A DNA stretch of 64,000 bases from an uncultured Marivita sp. (GCF_947488135.1 NZ_CANKYW010000004.1:124001-188000), one strand, 5' to 3'. Shown: positions 43,569-53,162, numbered from the stretch's first letter. The notes: generated by a model not told the origin, from the letters alone. Numbers and translations: made by a program.

Positions 43569-44751
43569 GGGTCGCCTCGTCGGTTTGGGGTGGGTAGATG
43601 GCCACGCCCGTCAGAGTCTGGTTCACATGCAGCCCGCCGATCTGTTCGCCGTAGGTGGAAAAGCCGACGACATGATGCGCGCTCAGAACATCCGACACCG
43701 CGCGTGTTTTCTGAAGCCGCCCGGCTTCGATCCGGCGCAGGATGCAATCGCAACCCAGGATGAAGTCAGGCTTCTCGTGTTTGCCCAGATCACTCAGCCC
43801 CCGATCCAGGTGATCTACGATATCGTCATGGGTCGCGAGGGTCAGGACCATGCCTTCGTTGATGGCGGAAAAGAACACAAGATCGTGGTTCTCTTTCACC
43901 TGCTGAATGGCGCGTACGTGATGCGCGTCGCCCAGCCGTACGACGACCGGGTGTTCGGCGAAGGTGAACTGGTCAAGCTGGTTCGGATCAAGGCCAAGAA
44001 GCCGCGCGTATTCCAGCGCGGCGGGTTCCGCGTTGATCTCGTGAACGATGCGTTTTTCAGGCGAGGCGGAGGTCACCACCATGCGCTGATCGGTGGGCAC
44101 GAGATGATCGAGGCTGAACACCCGCACCGGGCGGTCACAGCGCACTACAACGACGATCGCAGCGTTTTTCATCACGACGCCGTTGCGCGCCAGCCAGGTC
44201 TGGCCGAACCGCGTCCCGTCGCCAGAGGAACCCCCGAACAGCTGGGTCGGGCCGAGACCGGCGGACAGAAACGCCGTCAACTGCTCTTCCCGCAGGCTCA
44301 GCCCGTCGACCATCAGGAACGCGAATTCCGAGGTCCAGTCCGGTGAGCCCTGGGCAAGCGAGAGGCGCGTCTCGATCAGCGCGCCTGCAATCTCTTCCTC
44401 GTCCAGAAGATCAAGATTATCAATTGCATAGCTGACGGCCTTGAAGTTCCCGGAGCGGAAGGCAACCGCGATGATCTGGTCGTCCTCGTATCCGGCCCGC
44501 CCAATCTCCCCGGCCGTGGTACAGCCCACGACATCTGCGCCTTCGAAAAGGTCCGAGGTCGCGGCGACCAACGCGTCGAAATCCGCCTCCGGGGACACGA
44601 ACAGGCAGACAAGCTCGAACGGTCCCGGTCCAAGTTGTCTGGCTATCTGGTCTGCGGGGTCGGGGGCGTCACAGCGCACCTGTGCAACTGCGATGACCTC
44701 CTGGGCGGTCTCGGAACGTTCGGTCTCAGGAAAAACCCTGCTTCCTTCCAC
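43555..44751 (-). CDS. FIST-domain sensor protein (NosP-like)
   Basis: A 398-aa cytoplasmic protein made of FIST-N (about 40-235) and FIST-C (about 240-385). Visible blocks are FELVCLFVSPEADFDALVAA, DVVGCTTAGEIGRAGYED, FGGSSGDGTRF and VVGFSTYGEQIGGLHVNQTLTGVAIY. Proteins of this type in Pseudomonas and Shewanella (NosP) bind haem and nitric oxide and inhibit a hybrid kinase encoded next door. The kinase gene here overlaps by 14 bp. Haem binding by this member is inferred, not seen. A LuxR-type regulator gene lies just upstream on the same strand. Confidence 0.88.
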   Translation of the reverse strand: MEGSRVFPETERSETAQEVIAVAQVRCDAPDPADQIARQLGPGPFELVCLFVSPEADFDALVAATSDLFEGADVVGCTTAGEIGRAGYEDDQIIAVAFRSGNFKAVSYAIDNLDLLDEEEIAGALIETRLSLAQGSPDWTSEFAFLMVDGLSLREEQLTAFLSAGLGPTQLFGGSSGDGTRFGQTWLARNGVVMKNAAIVVVVRCDRPVRVFSLDHLVPTDQRMVVTSASPEKRIVHEINAEPAALEYARLLGLDPNQLDQFTFAEHPVVVRLGDAHHVRAIQQVKENHDLVFFSAINEGMVLTLATHDDIVDHLDRGLSDLGKHEKPDFILGCDCILRRIEAGRLQKTRAVSDVLSAHHVVGFSTYGEQIGGLHVNQTLTGVAIYPPQTDEATRVPD

Positions 44752-44793
44752 GCTTTGGTTCCCAAGTGTTGGCTGTCAGGGATGATAGGAGGA

Positions 44794-45477
44794 TCACGTG
44801 TCGTTTGGCAAGACTCGGTTGAAGCGCGCCTCTTGCGCGATCAGCACCGCCTGTGTCCGGCTGTGGACACCCAGCTTTCGCATGATGGCAGTGACATGCG
44901 CCTTCACCGTGGTTTCCGCGATGGACAGGTCGAACGCGATCTGCTTGTTCAGCTTGCCCTCGCAGATGAGGTTGAGGATGCGCGCCTGCTGGTTGGTCAA
45001 AGAGGCCAGCCGCGACAGCGCCTCTTCGGGGGCATCGCGTTTGCTGTCCTGTCCCTGCGGATCGATATAGCCGTCCGGCGCGAAGGATTGCCCCTCGCGC
45101 ACGGCATCGAAGGCTTTGCGGAAGACGGCGCGCTGCGAATGCTTGGGCACGAACCCGTCCGCACCCGCCTTGAGCGCATGGGAAATCATGCGATTGTCGG
45201 CCATCGACGATACGATCAGAATGGCGGATTTCGGGGCGGCGGTGCGCAGGCGGACCAACCCGTCGAGCCCGTTCACGTCGGGCAGGTTGAGGTCCAGCAG
45301 GATCAGGTCAAAATCCGTCTCGTCATTCACCTTGTCCAGCGACGCGGACAGTGTTCCGGCGGTCTGGATCTCGGCGAAATCGGCGATGGACCGGAGCGTG
45401 AGCATAAGCGCGTCGCAGAACAAGGGATGGTCGTCCACCACCAATGCGGTCAGCGCTGCTGTCGGGATGTCTCGCAT
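44794..45477 (-). CDS. LuxR/NarL-family response regulator
   Basis: A 227-aa regulator with an N-terminal receiver (ALVVDDHPLFCDALM, phospho-acceptor Asp62 in LILLDLNLPDVNG). A C-terminal LuxR helix-turn-helix follows (LTNQQARILNLICEGKLNKQIAFDLSIAETTVKAHVTAIMRKLGV). ATG 45477 gives the normal start; the frame is open to 45522. It lies 42 bp ahead of the FIST gene on the same strand, so regulator, sensor and hybrid kinase form one cluster, and this protein is the probable phosphorelay output, comparable to ErdR-type regulators. Confidence 0.92.
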   Translation of the reverse strand: MRDIPTAALTALVVDDHPLFCDALMLTLRSIADFAEIQTAGTLSASLDKVNDETDFDLILLDLNLPDVNGLDGLVRLRTAAPKSAILIVSSMADNRMISHALKAGADGFVPKHSQRAVFRKAFDAVREGQSFAPDGYIDPQGQDSKRDAPEEALSRLASLTNQQARILNLICEGKLNKQIAFDLSIAETTVKAHVTAIMRKLGVHSRTQAVLIAQEARFNRVLPNDT

Positions 45478-45599
45478 GGGCCTGCTCACTTCTGTCCTTC
45501 GTGCGGCAGACGCGGCGACCATCTGCCATGTGCTGACAGGTTAGGAGGTTCCGCGCCTCACGTCACTTGTCGAAAGGTCTCATAAGGCGCGGGACACCG

Positions 45600-46889
45600 T
45601 CAACGCTCGGGCAGAAGGCCCCTTGGGTTGAGGCGCAGCACCAGCAAGAGGATCACGCCCATGGTCAGGAGCCGCATGTGCTGCACGCTGTCCATCAGGT
45701 GCGCCTTGAGCCAGGACCCATCGGCCATGCCTGCCGTGATCACCGACATGAGCAGCTGTCCCATCGGTTCGACCTGCACCCAAAGGAACCAGATCAGGAA
45801 CCCGCCCAGAACCGCGCCGAGGTTGTTGCCGGACCCGCCGACGATCACCATCACCCAGATCAGGAAGGTGTAGCGCAGGGGCTGGTAGCTTCCCGGGGTC
45901 AGCTGTCCGTCGAGTGTCGTCATCATCGCACCCGCCACGCCGCAGATGGCGGAGCCGAGAATGAACACCTGCAAGTGCCGCGCGGTCACGTCCTTGCCCA
46001 TCGCGCGGGCAGCGGTTTCGTTGTCGCGGATCGCCCGCATCATGCGGCCCCACGGGCTGTTGAGCGCCAGCTGCGCCAGCACCAGAAGCAAGATCAGAAC
46101 GGCGGCGAAGAGCAGCCCGTATTCGATCTTCACGTAGATCGTGGATGCGGTCGTGGCATCCATCCTGAACCCCGCCGCGCGTTCGACGAAGGCCGGGTCG
46201 TTCTGCAAATCCACCTCGTACGGGACGGGCCGGGGCAGGCCGATTACGTTCTTGACGCCGCGCGCCAGCCAGTCCTCGTTCTTGAGGATGGCGATGACGA
46301 TCTCGGCGATGCCCAGTGTCGCGATGGCAAGGTAATCCGACCTGAGGCCCAGCGCCGTCTTGCCGATCACATAGGCCGCGCCTGCCGCCAGCAACCCGCC
46401 GACCGGCCAGGCCAGCAGCACCGGCAGACCCAGACCTCCCAAATAGCCAGTCAGCGCCGGATCGACCGCTTCCACGGACTCCACCGCCGGGTCGAGCACC
46501 ATGCGGTAGACGACCAATCCGATGAGCAGCACCGCCGCCGTGCCCCAACCGCGCAGCTTGCCCGATGTGCGGGACCACACCAGAACCGCCGCCACGATGG
46601 TCGCAGCGCCCAGCACCAGGCCCAGAAGGATACTCCCACCGCCTGCCTGCCACGCAGTGCCCACCGGGGGCATGGAGATCAGAACGACCGCGAGACCGCC
46701 CAGGGCCACAAACCCCATCACGCCAACGTTGAACAGCCCCGCAAGGCCCCATTGCAGGTTGACGCCCAGCGCCATGACCGCGCTGATCAGGCCCATGTTC
46801 AGGATTAAGAGCGCCGAGTTCCAGCTTTGCAGAAACCCGGTTCCCAGAATAAGCCCGGCCACAGCCGCGAAGAGCAGAACGGTCCTCAT
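45600..46889 (-). CDS. livM: branched-chain amino-acid ABC transporter permease LivM
   Basis: The second permease of a HAAT-family importer. The 429-aa protein has about ten membrane helices and the EAA-like segment GRMMRAIRDNETAARAMGKDV that contacts the ATPases. LGLRSDYLAIATLGIAEIV is diagnostic of LivM. A longer inserted stretch between about residues 105 and 150 is common in roseobacter versions. The start overlaps the livH end by four bases. It is last gene of livK-G-F-H-M. Substrate probably branched-chain or other hydrophobic amino acids, not certain. Confidence 0.92.
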   Translation of the reverse strand: MRTVLLFAAVAGLILGTGFLQSWNSALLILNMGLISAVMALGVNLQWGLAGLFNVGVMGFVALGGLAVVLISMPPVGTAWQAGGGSILLGLVLGAATIVAAVLVWSRTSGKLRGWGTAAVLLIGLVVYRMVLDPAVESVEAVDPALTGYLGGLGLPVLLAWPVGGLLAAGAAYVIGKTALGLRSDYLAIATLGIAEIVIAILKNEDWLARGVKNVIGLPRPVPYEVDLQNDPAFVERAAGFRMDATTASTIYVKIEYGLLFAAVLILLLVLAQLALNSPWGRMMRAIRDNETAARAMGKDVTARHLQVFILGSAICGVAGAMMTTLDGQLTPGSYQPLRYTFLIWVMVIVGGSGNNLGAVLGGFLIWFLWVQVEPMGQLLMSVITAGMADGSWLKAHLMDSVQHMRLLTMGVILLLVLRLNPRGLLPER

Positions 46890-47896
46890 AGCGATTTCCC
46901 CCGGAAAAGGCCGGTTGGCCGGAACAGAAGCACGATCACGAGGATCACGAAACTGACCGCGAACTTGTACTCCGTGCTCAGGATCTGCACCAACCCGTCG
47001 GGTTCAAGCGCGGGCGGCATGAAATAGGTCAGCACCTTCTTCCAGGCGTAGGTGATCCCCACTTCGGAGAATGCGATCACGAAGCCGCCCGCGATGGCAC
47101 CCAGCGGATTGCCAAGCCCGCCCACGATGGCGGCGGCGAAGATCGGCAGCAGAAGCTGGAAATAGGTGAAGGCCTTGAACGACTTGTCCAGCCCGTAGAG
47201 CACACCGGCGACGGTCGCTAGGGATGCCACGATCAGCCATGTCACCAGCACCACGCGTTCGGGGTTGATGCCGGACAGAAGCGCCAGATCCTCGTTGTCG
47301 GAAAAGGCCCGCATGGATTTGCCGGTGCGGGTCTTGTTGAGGAACCAGAACAGCGCCGCCACCACGACCACCGCCGTGACCACGGTGATGACCTGCGTTG
47401 TGCGCAGTGCCAGTCCTTCCTCCAGTCCCGTCATGTCGCGGAAGGTGCGCGCCGAAATGACGAAACGTTCGCCGTCTGCAAAGCGGTAATCGTCAGGGCC
47501 GATGATGATCCGCGTCAGCCCGTTATAGATGAACATCACGCCCATCGACACGATGACCAGGATCACCGGTTTCGCCTTCTGCGCCCGGTAGAATTTATAA
47601 ACGTATCTGTCCGTCAACAGCACCAGCGCCGTCGCCCCCAGGATCCCGAACGGGATCGCCAGCAGCGCGGTGGGAAAGGGCCCAAGGCTGACCCCCATCG
47701 CCTGCAACCCCCAGGTGGTCAGCACGGCGAACATGGTGCCCACGGCCATCGTGTCGCCATGGGCGAAATTCGAAAACCGCAGGATGCCGTAAATCAACGT
47801 CACCCCAAGAGCGCCCAGCGCCAACTGGCTGCCATAGGCAATCGCCGGGATCAGCACGAAATTGGCCAGCGCCACGAGGCCATTCAGAAAGTCCAT
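46886..47896 (-). CDS. livH: branched-chain amino-acid ABC transporter permease LivH
   Basis: The first permease of the importer, 336 aa with eight or so membrane helices. Typical LivH blocks: GVTLIYGILRFSNFAHGDTMAVG near the N-terminus, GKSMRAFSDNEDLALLSGINPERV as the ATPase-contacting loop, and LPIFAAAIVGGLGNPLGAIAGG near the C-terminus. It follows livF by 46 bp and overlaps livM by four bases. Confidence 0.93.
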   Translation of the reverse strand: MDFLNGLVALANFVLIPAIAYGSQLALGALGVTLIYGILRFSNFAHGDTMAVGTMFAVLTTWGLQAMGVSLGPFPTALLAIPFGILGATALVLLTDRYVYKFYRAQKAKPVILVIVSMGVMFIYNGLTRIIIGPDDYRFADGERFVISARTFRDMTGLEEGLALRTTQVITVVTAVVVVAALFWFLNKTRTGKSMRAFSDNEDLALLSGINPERVVLVTWLIVASLATVAGVLYGLDKSFKAFTYFQLLLPIFAAAIVGGLGNPLGAIAGGFVIAFSEVGITYAWKKVLTYFMPPALEPDGLVQILSTEYKFAVSFVILVIVLLFRPTGLFRGKSL

Positions 47897-47942
47897 TGCG
47901 TCCGCCCCGGCTTCTTCTTTTCAAAAATATGCAAATCCATAC

Positions 47943-48773
47943 CTATCCACCCAAGAACGACCGGCGCACATCCGGGTCGGCCAGCAAATCCTTGCCCGTT
48001 CCGGAATAGCCGTTTGCACCCTGCACGAGGACATATCCCTTATCGGCAATCTCCAGCGCTTGCCGGGCGTTCTGTTCCACCATCAGGATCGAAATGCCGG
48101 TGCGCGCCACTTCGATGATCCGGTCGAAGAGTTCATCCATCACGATCGGCGACACGCCCGCCGTCGGCTCATCCAGCATCAGCACCTTGGGCTGTGTCAT
48201 CAGCGCCCGACCCACGGCGACCTGCTGACGTTGACCGCCGGACAGTTCGCCCGCCGCCTGATGGCGCTTCTCGCGTAGGATCGGGAAGAGCTCGTAGACC
48301 TGCTCCATCGTGGTGCGGAAATCGTCCTCACGGATGAAGGCCCCCATCTCGAGGTTTTCTTCCACGGTCATCGACGTAAAGATGTTCGAGGTCTGTGGCA
48401 CGAACCCCATGCCATGCCGTACGCGGGCTTGCGGGGTCAGTTGCGTGATGTCCTGTCCGTCCAGCATCACGCGCCCCTCGCGCAGATCCAGCATGCCGAA
48501 CACCGCCTTCATCGCCGTCGATTTGCCGGCGCCATTCGGGCCGACGATCACAGCGATCTCGCCGCGTTCGACGGCGATGGTGCAGTCGTGCAGGATGTCG
48601 GGGCCCGACTTGCCGTAGCCGCCGGTCATGTTCTCGCCGATCAGGAACGGCCCGTCGTGACCGGGCATCGGGTGGTCCTGCGTTCCCGTTGCCGTCAACG
48701 TGCCTTGCCCGTGCGGATTGGTGATCGACCGGTCTTTGTTGCCGCGGTCGTCCTGATACGGGTTGTCGCTCAT
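47943..48773 (-). CDS. livF: branched-chain amino-acid ABC transporter ATPase LivF
   Basis: A 276-aa ABC ATPase with Walker A GPNGAGKSTAMKAVFG, signature LSGGQRQQVAVGRAL, Walker B VLMLDEP and H-loop-region ILMVEQNARQAL. The first 40 residues are a hydrophilic extension absent from E. coli LivF (Asn/Gly/Asp-rich), so a later start such as the Met at about residue 36 or 49 is possible. The ATG overlaps the livG stop by four bases, which favours the long form. Confidence 0.92.
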   Translation of the reverse strand: MSDNPYQDDRGNKDRSITNPHGQGTLTATGTQDHPMPGHDGPFLIGENMTGGYGKSGPDILHDCTIAVERGEIAVIVGPNGAGKSTAMKAVFGMLDLREGRVMLDGQDITQLTPQARVRHGMGFVPQTSNIFTSMTVEENLEMGAFIREDDFRTTMEQVYELFPILREKRHQAAGELSGGQRQQVAVGRALMTQPKVLMLDEPTAGVSPIVMDELFDRIIEVARTGISILMVEQNARQALEIADKGYVLVQGANGYSGTGKDLLADPDVRRSFLGG

Positions 48774-49549
48774 CCGACCGCTTCCTTGTTCTTCAGGCCG
48801 GTGCCCAGATAGGCCTCGATCACGCGCTCGTCGGCCTTGATCTCGTCGATGGTGCCTTTCGACAGCACCTTGCCCTCTGCCATGACGATCACCGGATCGC
48901 AGAGCCGTCCGATGAAATCCATGTCATGCTCGATCATGCAGAAGGTGTAGCCGCGCTCCTTGTTCAGGCGGATGATCGCGTCGCCGATGGTGTTGAGCAG
49001 GGTGCGGTTCACGCCTGCGCCCACCTCGTCCAAGAAGACGATGCGCGCGTCGACCATCATGGTGCGGCCAAGTTCCAGGAGCTTTTTCTGCCCGCCAGAT
49101 ACCTGACCCGCCTTGTGATCCGCCAGATGCTCGATGGTGAGGAATTCCAGCACCTCGTCGGCCTTGGCGCGCAGCGCGCGTTCCTCGTTGGCGATGCGCT
49201 TGCGACCGAACCAGGTGTTCCACAGAGCCTCGCCCGTCTGGCCGCCCGGCACCATCATCAGGTTTTCGCGGCAGGACATGGAAGCGAATTCATGCGCGAT
49301 CTGGAAGGTGCGCAGCAGGCCCTTGTGGAACAACACGTGCGGCGGAAGGCCGGTGATGTCCTCTCCACCCATAAAGACCCGGCCCGACGTTGGTGGAAGA
49401 ACGCCCGCCACCACGTTGAAAAGCGTGGTTTTTCCCGCGCCGTTCGGTCCGACAAGCCCGGTGATGGAGCCGGTCTCGATTTCGAGAGTGGCGCCATCGA
49501 CCGCGCGGAACCCGCCGAAATGGCGGTGAAGGTTTTTCACCTCGATCAT
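48770..49549 (-). CDS. livG: branched-chain amino-acid ABC transporter ATPase LivG
   Basis: A 259-aa ABC ATPase, the partner of LivF. Walker A is GPNGAGKTTLFNVVAG, the signature SGGQKKLLELGRTMM, Walker B IVFLDEVGAGV (with VGAG in place of the usual PAAG) and CMIEHDMDFIGRLCDPVIVMAEG the H-loop. These are LivG-type features. It follows livK by about 100 bp that include a strong hairpin, and overlaps livF by four bases. Confidence 0.92.
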   Translation of the reverse strand: MIEVKNLHRHFGGFRAVDGATLEIETGSITGLVGPNGAGKTTLFNVVAGVLPPTSGRVFMGGEDITGLPPHVLFHKGLLRTFQIAHEFASMSCRENLMMVPGGQTGEALWNTWFGRKRIANEERALRAKADEVLEFLTIEHLADHKAGQVSGGQKKLLELGRTMMVDARIVFLDEVGAGVNRTLLNTIGDAIIRLNKERGYTFCMIEHDMDFIGRLCDPVIVMAEGKVLSKGTIDEIKADERVIEAYLGTGLKNKEAVG

Positions 49550-49593
49550 CGTGTATCCCTGTGGCGGTCTGTCCGAACCCGCCTTTTATAGTG

Positions 49594-49623
49594 AAGCGGC
49601 GCGGGAAACCTCCCGCGCCGCTT
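49594..49623 (-). terminator. intercistronic hairpin between livK and livG
   Basis: A perfect 13-bp stem, AAGCGGCGCGGGA / TCCCGCGCCGCTT, with a four-base loop lies 23 bp after the livK stop. No T run follows on the minus strand, so it probably stabilises livK mRNA or terminates only part of transcription, leaving more binding protein than transporter. Confidence 0.75.
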
Positions 49624-49646
49624 GGCCTCGATCAATCGGGGACCGC

Positions 49647-50843
49647 TTAGCGGTAGCCGACCACTTTCAACGCGCCGTCCTCGACGGTGTATTCGGCGTA
49701 GGACCCTGCGGCTTCGCCCGGCTCGACCAGTTCGACACCGGTGGCGCCCTGGTAATCCACGTCGCCACCTTCGGCGATGATGTCGAGCGCCTTACCGAGT
49801 TCACCCGGAAGGATCGGTTCGCCCGGAGCATTGGCCACATGGAACACATGCGAGGCGTAGTCGCCCGGCTCTTTCGACCCGGCAGCCGCCATGGCGAGCA
49901 GCATCAGCGCCGCCGCGTCATAGGATTCACCCGCGTAAACCGATGTGCCGTCGATGCCCGCGGCGGTCGCCAGTTCCGCGAAGATCGCGCCACCTTCGTT
50001 GTCGGACCCCGGAGCGGTGCCGATCATGCCTTCGATGTCGCTGCCGAAGCGTTCGGCCAGCGCGTCACCTATCATGCCGTCGCCCATGGCGAACATGTCG
50101 AACGCACCCGTGTCGAGCGCGCCTTGGATGACGCCCGCGCCACCTTGGTCAACGTAGCCGAGAACGACAAGCGCATCGCCACCGGCGGACGCCAGCGCGC
50201 CGACTTCGGCGGAATAGTCCGCCTTGCCGTCTTCATGCGGGGCCGAAAGGGTGACAGAGCCGCCAGCGGCTTCGTAAGCGGCCTGGAACGCGTCGGCAAA
50301 GCCTTTGCCGTAGTCGTTGTTTGTGTAAGTCACGGCCGCGCTGGTGATGCCCTTGTCGACCATGATGTTGGCCAGCACTTCACCTTGGCGCGCGTCGGAC
50401 GGCGCGGTGCGGAAGAAGAGGCCGTTGTCCTCGGCCGCCGACAGGGCGGGCGACGTCGCGGAGGGAGAGATCATGACCATGCCGTTCGGCACCGCCACGT
50501 TGGCCAGAACCGCGCCGGTCACGCCGGAACAGTCGGGGCCCATCATCGCGCTGATGCCGTCGCTGGTGATCAGGCGTTCCGCCGCCGCAGTGGCCGCCGC
50601 GCTGTCGACGCAGGTGGAATCCGCACGCACCGCGGACACGGTCGCACCACCAAGCAGTTTGCCGGTTTCGGAGACTTCGTTGATCGCGATCTCTGCACCT
50701 GCGGCCATCGCCGGGGTCAGGGATTCGATCGGTCCGGTGAAGCCCAGAATGATGCCCACTTTGACTTCATTGGAATGGCTGGCCGCGAATGCAGCACCCG
50801 CCATCAATGCGCCAGCCGCTGTGGCTGTCAGAAACTTTTTCAT
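49647..50843 (-). CDS. livK: periplasmic branched-chain amino-acid binding protein LivK
   Basis: A 398-aa substrate-binding protein. Signal peptide MKKFLTATAAGALMAGAAFA is followed by a type I periplasmic-binding fold beginning EVKVGIILGFTGPIESLTPAMA, with SDGISAMMGPDCSGVTGAVL and YTNNDYGKGFADAFQAAYEAAGG. ATG 50843 has GGAG eight bases upstream; the frame beyond it lacks signal-peptide character. First gene of the liv operon, followed by a hairpin that may raise its level relative to the membrane genes. The 256 bp upstream to the divergent sugar dehydrogenase hold promoters only. Confidence 0.93.
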   Translation of the reverse strand: MKKFLTATAAGALMAGAAFAASHSNEVKVGIILGFTGPIESLTPAMAAGAEIAINEVSETGKLLGGATVSAVRADSTCVDSAAATAAAERLITSDGISAMMGPDCSGVTGAVLANVAVPNGMVMISPSATSPALSAAEDNGLFFRTAPSDARQGEVLANIMVDKGITSAAVTYTNNDYGKGFADAFQAAYEAAGGSVTLSAPHEDGKADYSAEVGALASAGGDALVVLGYVDQGGAGVIQGALDTGAFDMFAMGDGMIGDALAERFGSDIEGMIGTAPGSDNEGGAIFAELATAAGIDGTSVYAGESYDAAALMLLAMAAAGSKEPGDYASHVFHVANAPGEPILPGELGKALDIIAEGGDVDYQGATGVELVEPGEAAGSYAEYTVEDGALKVVGYR

Positions 50844-51099
50844 AAATATCACTCCCATGTTGGAACATCGCTGTGTTCTGGCGCAGACGATATTCAGATG
50901 CGGGGAAAAAGAAAAGACCCATCGCATCGGTGTGGTGCGGCGCTGAAACGCGTGATTTCAAATGCTTGGAGGCAGGGTTTGACGTGATGCGAATCTTTTT
51001 CGCCCGTCGCGCCGCCGCTCACGTCCGCGTCAGCGTGCTTGCCGCTGGGGAAGCTGTGCCCATATCCAGAGGAGCGAAATCGTTTCGGAGATGTGATCC

Positions 51100-52233
51100 A
51101 TGAAAACCACCCGCCGCCTGTCCTTGTCGCTGTCTTTCCTGCTCGCGCTCGCTCCGCTGACCCCGGCCATCGCGCAGGTCAGCTCGGAAACGGTGCAGAC
51201 CGACGCCGGGTCGATGCAGGTGTCCGCCGTGGTGACGGGGCTCGACACGCCGTGGGCTTTCGGATTTTTACCGGATGGTAAAATCGTGCTGACGGAGCGC
51301 GAAGGCGCGGTGCTGTTGGTCACGCCGGGAGAGGGTGTCGTGACCCTCGGCAACCCGCCCGAGGTCTTTCCCGACGGGCAGGGCGGTCTCCTCGATGTGC
51401 TGGTCCCACGCGATTTTGCGCAAAGCCGGACGCTGTTTTTCACCCATGCCAAACGGCAAGGGCGCGGCAGCGGCACGGCCGTGACGAAGGCGGTGTTGAG
51501 CGCGGACGGCACCTCGCTCACCAATCACCAGACGATTTTCGAGATCGCCCCCGGCTCAAGCGGCGGCCGGCATTTCGGGTCACGGCTGGTCGAAGCGCCT
51601 GATGGCACGTTGTTCGTCACGGTTGGGGACCGCGGGTCCGACGACACGGCGCAGGACCGCAGCCTGCATAACGGATCGGTGTTGCGTATCACCAAAACTG
51701 GCGACGTGCCCTCGGACAACCCGTTCGCCAGCACGGATGGCGTGCAGCCCGAGATCTGGTCCTACGGTCACCGCAACCCGCAAGGCGCGGCGCTCGATGC
51801 AAGCGGCCAGCTTTGGATCAACGAGCACGGCGCGCGGGGCGGTGACGAGGTGAACCGCGTTGAGAAAGGGGCCAATTACGGTTGGCCCGTGATCTCTTAC
51901 GGGCGTCACTATTCGGGTCGCGCCATCGGCGAAGGCACATCCAAGCCGGGGATGGAGCAGCCGGTCACCTATTGGGACCCGTCCATCGCGCCGTCGGGCA
52001 TGGCCTTCTATACCGGTGGGCCAATTGGGAGTTGGAACGGCGATATGTTCGTCGGCTCGCTCAAGTTCGATTACATCTCGCGGCTCGAAGGATCGCCCCT
52101 GCGCGAGGTCGAGCAGATCAAGGGAGACAGCACGCAGCGCGTGCGCGACATCCGTATGGGACCGGATGGCAACCTGTGGTTCCTGAGCGTGGGCAACGGG
52201 GCGTTGTATCGGATGTCGGCAGTCGGATCCTGA
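51100..52233 (+). CDS. exported PQQ-dependent sugar dehydrogenase family protein
   Basis: A 377-aa six-bladed beta-propeller of the soluble glucose dehydrogenase/YliI family. Signal peptide to about residue 26 (LSLSLSFLLALAPLTPAIA). Family blocks: GLDTPWAFGFLPDGKIVLTER, GGLLDVLVPRDF, GRHFGSRLVEAPDGTLFVTVGDRG, YGHRNPQGAALD, NEHGARGGDEVN and YWDPSIAPSGMAFY. It likely oxidises aldose sugars in the periplasm with PQQ; family members are sometimes inactive on glucose. No PQQ synthesis genes are in the window. Convergent with the CDF transporter gene. Confidence 0.9.
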   Translation: MKTTRRLSLSLSFLLALAPLTPAIAQVSSETVQTDAGSMQVSAVVTGLDTPWAFGFLPDGKIVLTEREGAVLLVTPGEGVVTLGNPPEVFPDGQGGLLDVLVPRDFAQSRTLFFTHAKRQGRGSGTAVTKAVLSADGTSLTNHQTIFEIAPGSSGGRHFGSRLVEAPDGTLFVTVGDRGSDDTAQDRSLHNGSVLRITKTGDVPSDNPFASTDGVQPEIWSYGHRNPQGAALDASGQLWINEHGARGGDEVNRVEKGANYGWPVISYGRHYSGRAIGEGTSKPGMEQPVTYWDPSIAPSGMAFYTGGPIGSWNGDMFVGSLKFDYISRLEGSPLREVEQIKGDSTQRVRDIRMGPDGNLWFLSVGNGALYRMSAVGS

Positions 52234-52271
52234 CAGACCGACCAGGCAACGACGAAACGGCACCTGACTCG

Positions 52272-53162
52272 TTAATCGAGCACGACGATCCCGGTGTGTT
52301 TCTGTTTGTGCTCAGGCTCCACATGGATCGTCACCCGACTGTCTGGCACGGCTTTGCCGATGGCCGCTTCTATCCGGTCGCAAATTTCGTGTGCGTCGAA
52401 CACCGTCATCTCGCCCGGGACCACGAGGTGAAACTCGACGAAAGTCACCTTGCCGGCATGGCGGGTGCGCAGGTCGTGCGCTTCGACCGCGCCATAAGCC
52501 TTCTCCGAAATCGCCTCGCGGATCTGCGCCAACCTCGTGTCGGGCACCGCTTCGTCCATCAGACCGCTGAGCGACTCCTTCACCACCCGTGAGCCTGACC
52601 ACAGGATGTTGACCGCGACCAGCGCGGCCATGATCGGATCGAACAGCCACCAGCCGGTCATGAAAGCGACCAATACGCCCACCACGACACCGACCGACGT
52701 CAGCACGTCCGTCCACAGGTGTTTGCCATCCGCAACAAGAGCAGGCGATTTCAAGGCCCGCCCCCGACGGACCAGGACCGTCGCCCAGACCGCGTTCAGC
52801 GCAGTGGCCGCGCCGTTGATCAAAAGCCCTTCGATCGGGGCATCAAGCGCACGGGGGGACATCAGCCCGTCATAGGCTTCGCGCAGGATAAAGAGCGCGG
52901 CTATGATGATCATCACGCCCTCCAACACGGCGCTGAAGAATTCGGCCTTGTGATGTCCGAACGGGTGGTTGGCATCGGCAGGGCGCTGCGCCACTTGGAT
53001 GGCGATCAACGCGGCGAAGGCAGTCGTCAGGTTCACCGTGCTTTCCAGCGCATCCGACAACAGCGCCACCGACCCGGTGATCCACCATGCCAATGCCTTG
53101 AGCCCCAGCACGACAACGCCCACAATCAGGCTTCCCAGAGCGAGTTTGATCGCGGCGGACAT
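52272..53162 (-). CDS. cation diffusion facilitator metal exporter
   Basis: A 296-aa CDF protein exporting Zn2+, Fe2+ or similar divalent ions in exchange for protons. It has six membrane helices, the first metal site in ALLSDALESTVNLTTA (SD...), the second in DANHPFGHHKAEFFSAVLEG, and DGKHLWTDVLTSVGVVVG in helix 5. The cytoplasmic C-terminal domain includes LRTRHAGKVTFVEFHLVVPGEMTV. ATG 53162 follows AAAGGGGA; the upstream frame is unsupported. The DxxxD pattern in helix 5 resembles FieF/DmeF types, so the ion is unclear. Confidence 0.92.
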   Translation of the reverse strand: MSAAIKLALGSLIVGVVVLGLKALAWWITGSVALLSDALESTVNLTTAFAALIAIQVAQRPADANHPFGHHKAEFFSAVLEGVMIIIAALFILREAYDGLMSPRALDAPIEGLLINGAATALNAVWATVLVRRGRALKSPALVADGKHLWTDVLTSVGVVVGVLVAFMTGWWLFDPIMAALVAVNILWSGSRVVKESLSGLMDEAVPDTRLAQIREAISEKAYGAVEAHDLRTRHAGKVTFVEFHLVVPGEMTVFDAHEICDRIEAAIGKAVPDSRVTIHVEPEHKQKHTGIVVLD

